Shown: in pieces, positions 12,183 to 14,217 of the stretch | How the letters are laid out: each line of letters opens with the position of its first letter | Numbering within the stretch: the stretch's first letter is position 1 | NCBI GenBank assembly: GCA_029960905.1 | Contig: JASBVU010000010.1 | Coordinates: forward strand, 1 to 14,217 | Direction: 5' to 3' | Length of the DNA stretch: 14,217 nucleotides | Origin: Thermoanaerobacterium sp. | Lineage (GTDB): Bacteria; Bacillota; Thermoanaerobacteria; Thermoanaerobacterales; Thermoanaerobacteraceae | Position numbers and translations under genes: made by a program | Notes under the pieces: generated by a model | What the model was told of the DNA's origin: nothing | The model's database searches: none | Seen by the model: only the letters and a program-made list of their open reading frames with translations

Positions 12183-14066
12183 ATGGCAAGCGATTTAGTT
12201 TTAATAAGTATCATTGCACCAATTGTAATGAGCTTGATAACAATTACAATCGGTAAAGCTGCAGCGAGAAAGATATTTGTTTCAGCTACACTGCTTATCG
12301 TATTTTTAAGTTCATTGGCAATTTTAAAAACCGCCAATTTGCCAACGGTGATTGGAACATCGTTTTATGGAATCATTGATAAATTGATAAAAATTGGCGA
12401 TTATGTACTTTTGCTTTATACCCTTTATGTATCATTTAAGGTTAAAGAGCCTAAGATAGCGATTTTTTCAATATTGCAGATATTACCTCTTGCGTATTTT
12501 GAATTGTTTGTATTGAAAGAACAAGAAGTAAGCGCATTTTACATTGATAACCTTTCGATTATAATGAATCTGGTTGTTTCGATAGTGGGACCTATAATAG
12601 CTTTGTACGCTTTTGGCTATATGGATCATCATGAAAAAGAAGAGAAATTAGTTAAATCAAAACAATCAAGATTTTTCGCAGTTATACTTTTGTTCTTTGG
12701 AGCAATGAATGGCATAATATTCTCCAATAATTTGATGTGGCTGTATTTCTTCTGGGAGATAACTTCTCTGTCGTCTTTTCTGCTTATTTCTCATGATAAG
12801 ACAGAAGTGGCAATCAAAAATGCGTCTAGAGCTCTGTGGATAAACATGCTTGGTGGATTTTCACTGCTGGTTGGAATCATATTGCTTTACAAATATACTG
12901 GCATGATAACATTAGATGCTGTTTTGAAGTCTGATACATCGTATATTTTGTTGATACCAGTGTCTTTTATGGTATTGGGTGCTTTTACAAAGGCTGCTCA
13001 GATGCCATTCCAAAGTTGGCTTTTAGGAGCTATGGTGGCACCGACACCAGTATCAGCGCTTTTGCATTCAAGTACGATGGTGAAAGCTGCCATATACCTT
13101 ATTTTAAGGTTAGCTCCTACATTTAGAGGGACAACGTTAAGCGGGTTTATAGCGCTATACGGTGCGTTTACGTTCATTGCTACATCCATATTAGCTTTAA
13201 GCCAAAGCAATGGCAAGAAGATATTGGCGTATTCAACAATTGCCAATTTAGGGCTGATGATATCAAGCATCGGCATCAACACCTCCAGCGCAATAACAGC
13301 GGCAATTTTGCTGCTTATATTCCATGCAGTGTCAAAGGCTCTTTTGTTCCTGTGCGTCGGCACAATTGAACAAAATATCGGCAGCCGTGACATCGAGGAC
13401 ATGAAAGGGCTTATTACAAAAATGCCTGTTACAACAATCATAACTTTTATAGGCATTTTGTCGTTGATGATTGCACCATTTGGCATGCTTTTAAGCAAAT
13501 GGATGGCCATTGAAGCAGCATCAAGAAATCTATTGGTTACACTGCTTTTGATATTAGGCAGCGCTATAACAGTCATGTACTACACCAGGTGGATAGGCAA
13601 TATCTTATCAGAAGGGCATAACAGCAAATTTTTCGTAGAAAAACAACCGTCAACAGTAAGGTTTGCTTTGTACAGTTTAGTTACGATAGCGATTGTACTG
13701 AGTTTGGCTGTGACGCAGCTTTTTAATGCAATTGTAAAGCCTGAAATAAACATGCTTAAGATGTCTATTTCAGTAAAAGCCGCAGCAGGATACTTTGAAA
13801 GCAATCTTGGCGGATTTTCCATATATCCAGTGTTCTTTGCCATAGGTTTAGCTATTATCTTGGCATTCTTGACCATAAGGAATTCACGTGACATAGTAGA
13901 GACAAAGCCGTACGAGGCTGGGCTCAATTACGATGATACAAATAACGGCTATGATGTAAAAAATTATTATCTTCCTAGCATAATAAATGAGGAGAGAATG
14001 ACGAAATACATGAATTACATCTCGCTTATTTTGATACTGGCTATTTTCGGGGGGATATTGCTATGA
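12183..14066 (+). CDS. echA: Ech-type membrane hydrogenase, large antiporter-like subunit
   Basis: This 627-residue integral membrane protein belongs to the NuoL/NuoM/MrpA/HyfB family. It is almost entirely hydrophobic, with about 16 spans. The proton-path residues are visible: E192 in FFWEITSLSSF, K270 in FTKAAQMPFQSWL, K301 in HSSTMVKAA, and H381/K385 in IFHAVSKALLF. The segment PTPVSALLHSS is diagnostic of the family. The C-terminal KPYEAGLNYDDTNNGYD and final helix fit Ech/Hyf-type subunits rather than Nuo. In Ech, this subunit couples ferredoxin-dependent H2 formation to ion pumping across the cytoplasmic membrane. The ATG follows GGAGAAGGAG and overlaps echB by 4 bases. Which Ech subtype it is would need the downstream genes. 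Confidence 0.9.
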   Translation: MASDLVLISIIAPIVMSLITITIGKAAARKIFVSATLLIVFLSSLAILKTANLPTVIGTSFYGIIDKLIKIGDYVLLLYTLYVSFKVKEPKIAIFSILQILPLAYFELFVLKEQEVSAFYIDNLSIIMNLVVSIVGPIIALYAFGYMDHHEKEEKLVKSKQSRFFAVILLFFGAMNGIIFSNNLMWLYFFWEITSLSSFLLISHDKTEVAIKNASRALWINMLGGFSLLVGIILLYKYTGMITLDAVLKSDTSYILLIPVSFMVLGAFTKAAQMPFQSWLLGAMVAPTPVSALLHSSTMVKAAIYLILRLAPTFRGTTLSGFIALYGAFTFIATSILALSQSNGKKILAYSTIANLGLMISSIGINTSSAITAAILLLIFHAVSKALLFLCVGTIEQNIGSRDIEDMKGLITKMPVTTIITFIGILSLMIAPFGMLLSKWMAIEAASRNLLVTLLLILGSAITVMYYTRWIGNILSEGHNSKFFVEKQPSTVRFALYSLVTIAIVLSLAVTQLFNAIVKPEINMLKMSISVKAAAGYFESNLGGFSIYPVFFAIGLAIILAFLTIRNSRDIVETKPYEAGLNYDDTNNGYDVKNYYLPSIINEERMTKYMNYISLILILAIFGGILL

Positions 14067-14217
14067 CGTGGGCAGATTATTTGGTTTTTGCGGCGGCGGT
14101 TATTTTGACCCCGCTTGTAGGCGGGCTCATAACAGGATTAGACAGAAAAGTCACAGCGCTTATTCAAGGTAGGTATGGTCCACCTGTATTGCAACCTTTT
14201 TATGATGTCATAAAATT
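14063..14217 (+). CDS. echB: Ech-type hydrogenase membrane subunit, NuoH family (partial)
   Basis: The gene runs off the right edge after 51 codons. The ATG at 14063 overlaps the echA stop as ATGA, with GGGGGGA 7 bases upstream. The visible part has one membrane span (VFAAAVILTPLVGGLITG) followed by LDRKVTALIQGRYGPPVLQPFYDVIK. That segment matches the first cytoplasmic loop of NuoH/HycD/EchB, where the ER/DRK-x-x-x-x-x-QxRxGP signature helps form the interface to the electron-transfer module. It presumably continues into the rest of an echABCDEF operon outside the window. Confidence 0.9.
   Translation, partial: MTWADYLVFAAAVILTPLVGGLITGLDRKVTALIQGRYGPPVLQPFYDVIK

Noticed and set aside
12998..13927. 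Two minus-strand open frames inside echA
   Set aside because: Both are antisense to conserved NuoL-family helices and have no start signals; they reflect codon bias.
1..14217. CRISPR arrays, tRNA or rRNA genes, insertion sequences
   Set aside because: No regular repeat-spacer pattern, cloverleaf, rRNA segment, transposase or IS terminal repeat was seen, even around the decayed MFS locus.

Overview
The window is AT-rich DNA with strong Shine-Dalgarno sites (AGGAGG and AGGGGG types), short intergenic gaps, and simple hairpin terminators. It contains a YabE-type 3D-domain protein beside rsmA, and the start of an Ech-type membrane hydrogenase operon. Together these suggest an anaerobic, spore-forming, low-GC Firmicute, most likely of the Thermoanaerobacterium/Thermoanaerobacter lineage. 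That placement is inferred from gene content and protein style, not from a database search.

Left third (1-3300): the end of a YtrA-type GntR regulator is translationally coupled to an ABC ATPase and an ABC-2 permease. A decayed segment follows (about 1766-3291). A minus-strand beta-propeller-like fragment with an in-frame stop abuts a plus-strand MFS transporter that has lost its N-terminus. The MFS gene is also frameshifted by an exact 7-bp tandem duplication. Both genes lose their 5' ends at the same seam, so one deletion across a divergent promoter region could explain both truncations.

Middle (3450-7850): a housekeeping block like the B. subtilis yabD-yabE-rnmV-ksgA region: tatD, a small Pro/Met-rich gene, a yabE-like gene with DUF348, G5 and 3D domains, rsmA, and an uncharacterised 370-residue gene. 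The rnmV gene expected between yabE and rsmA is absent. The 370-residue gene has a ribosome-binding site inside a long imperfect hairpin.

Right-centre (7850-11980): an HPr-like protein without the active-site histidine (minus strand), an Mrp/NBP35 P-loop ATPase (plus), a NifX-like protein (minus), and a two-gene unit with a near-consensus promoter. That unit encodes a single-pass membrane protein overlapping a short FtsH-like AAA+ M41 protease that has almost no extracytoplasmic domain of its own.

Right end (12045-14217): a near-perfect Rex (NADH/NAD redox repressor) operator and a strong sigma-A promoter precede echA, which overlaps the start of echB (cut by the window edge). The most interesting items are the Rex-box/ech arrangement, the split membrane-protein/FtsH-like pair, the RBS-sequestering hairpin, the His-less HPr homologue, and the traceable decay of the MFS locus.
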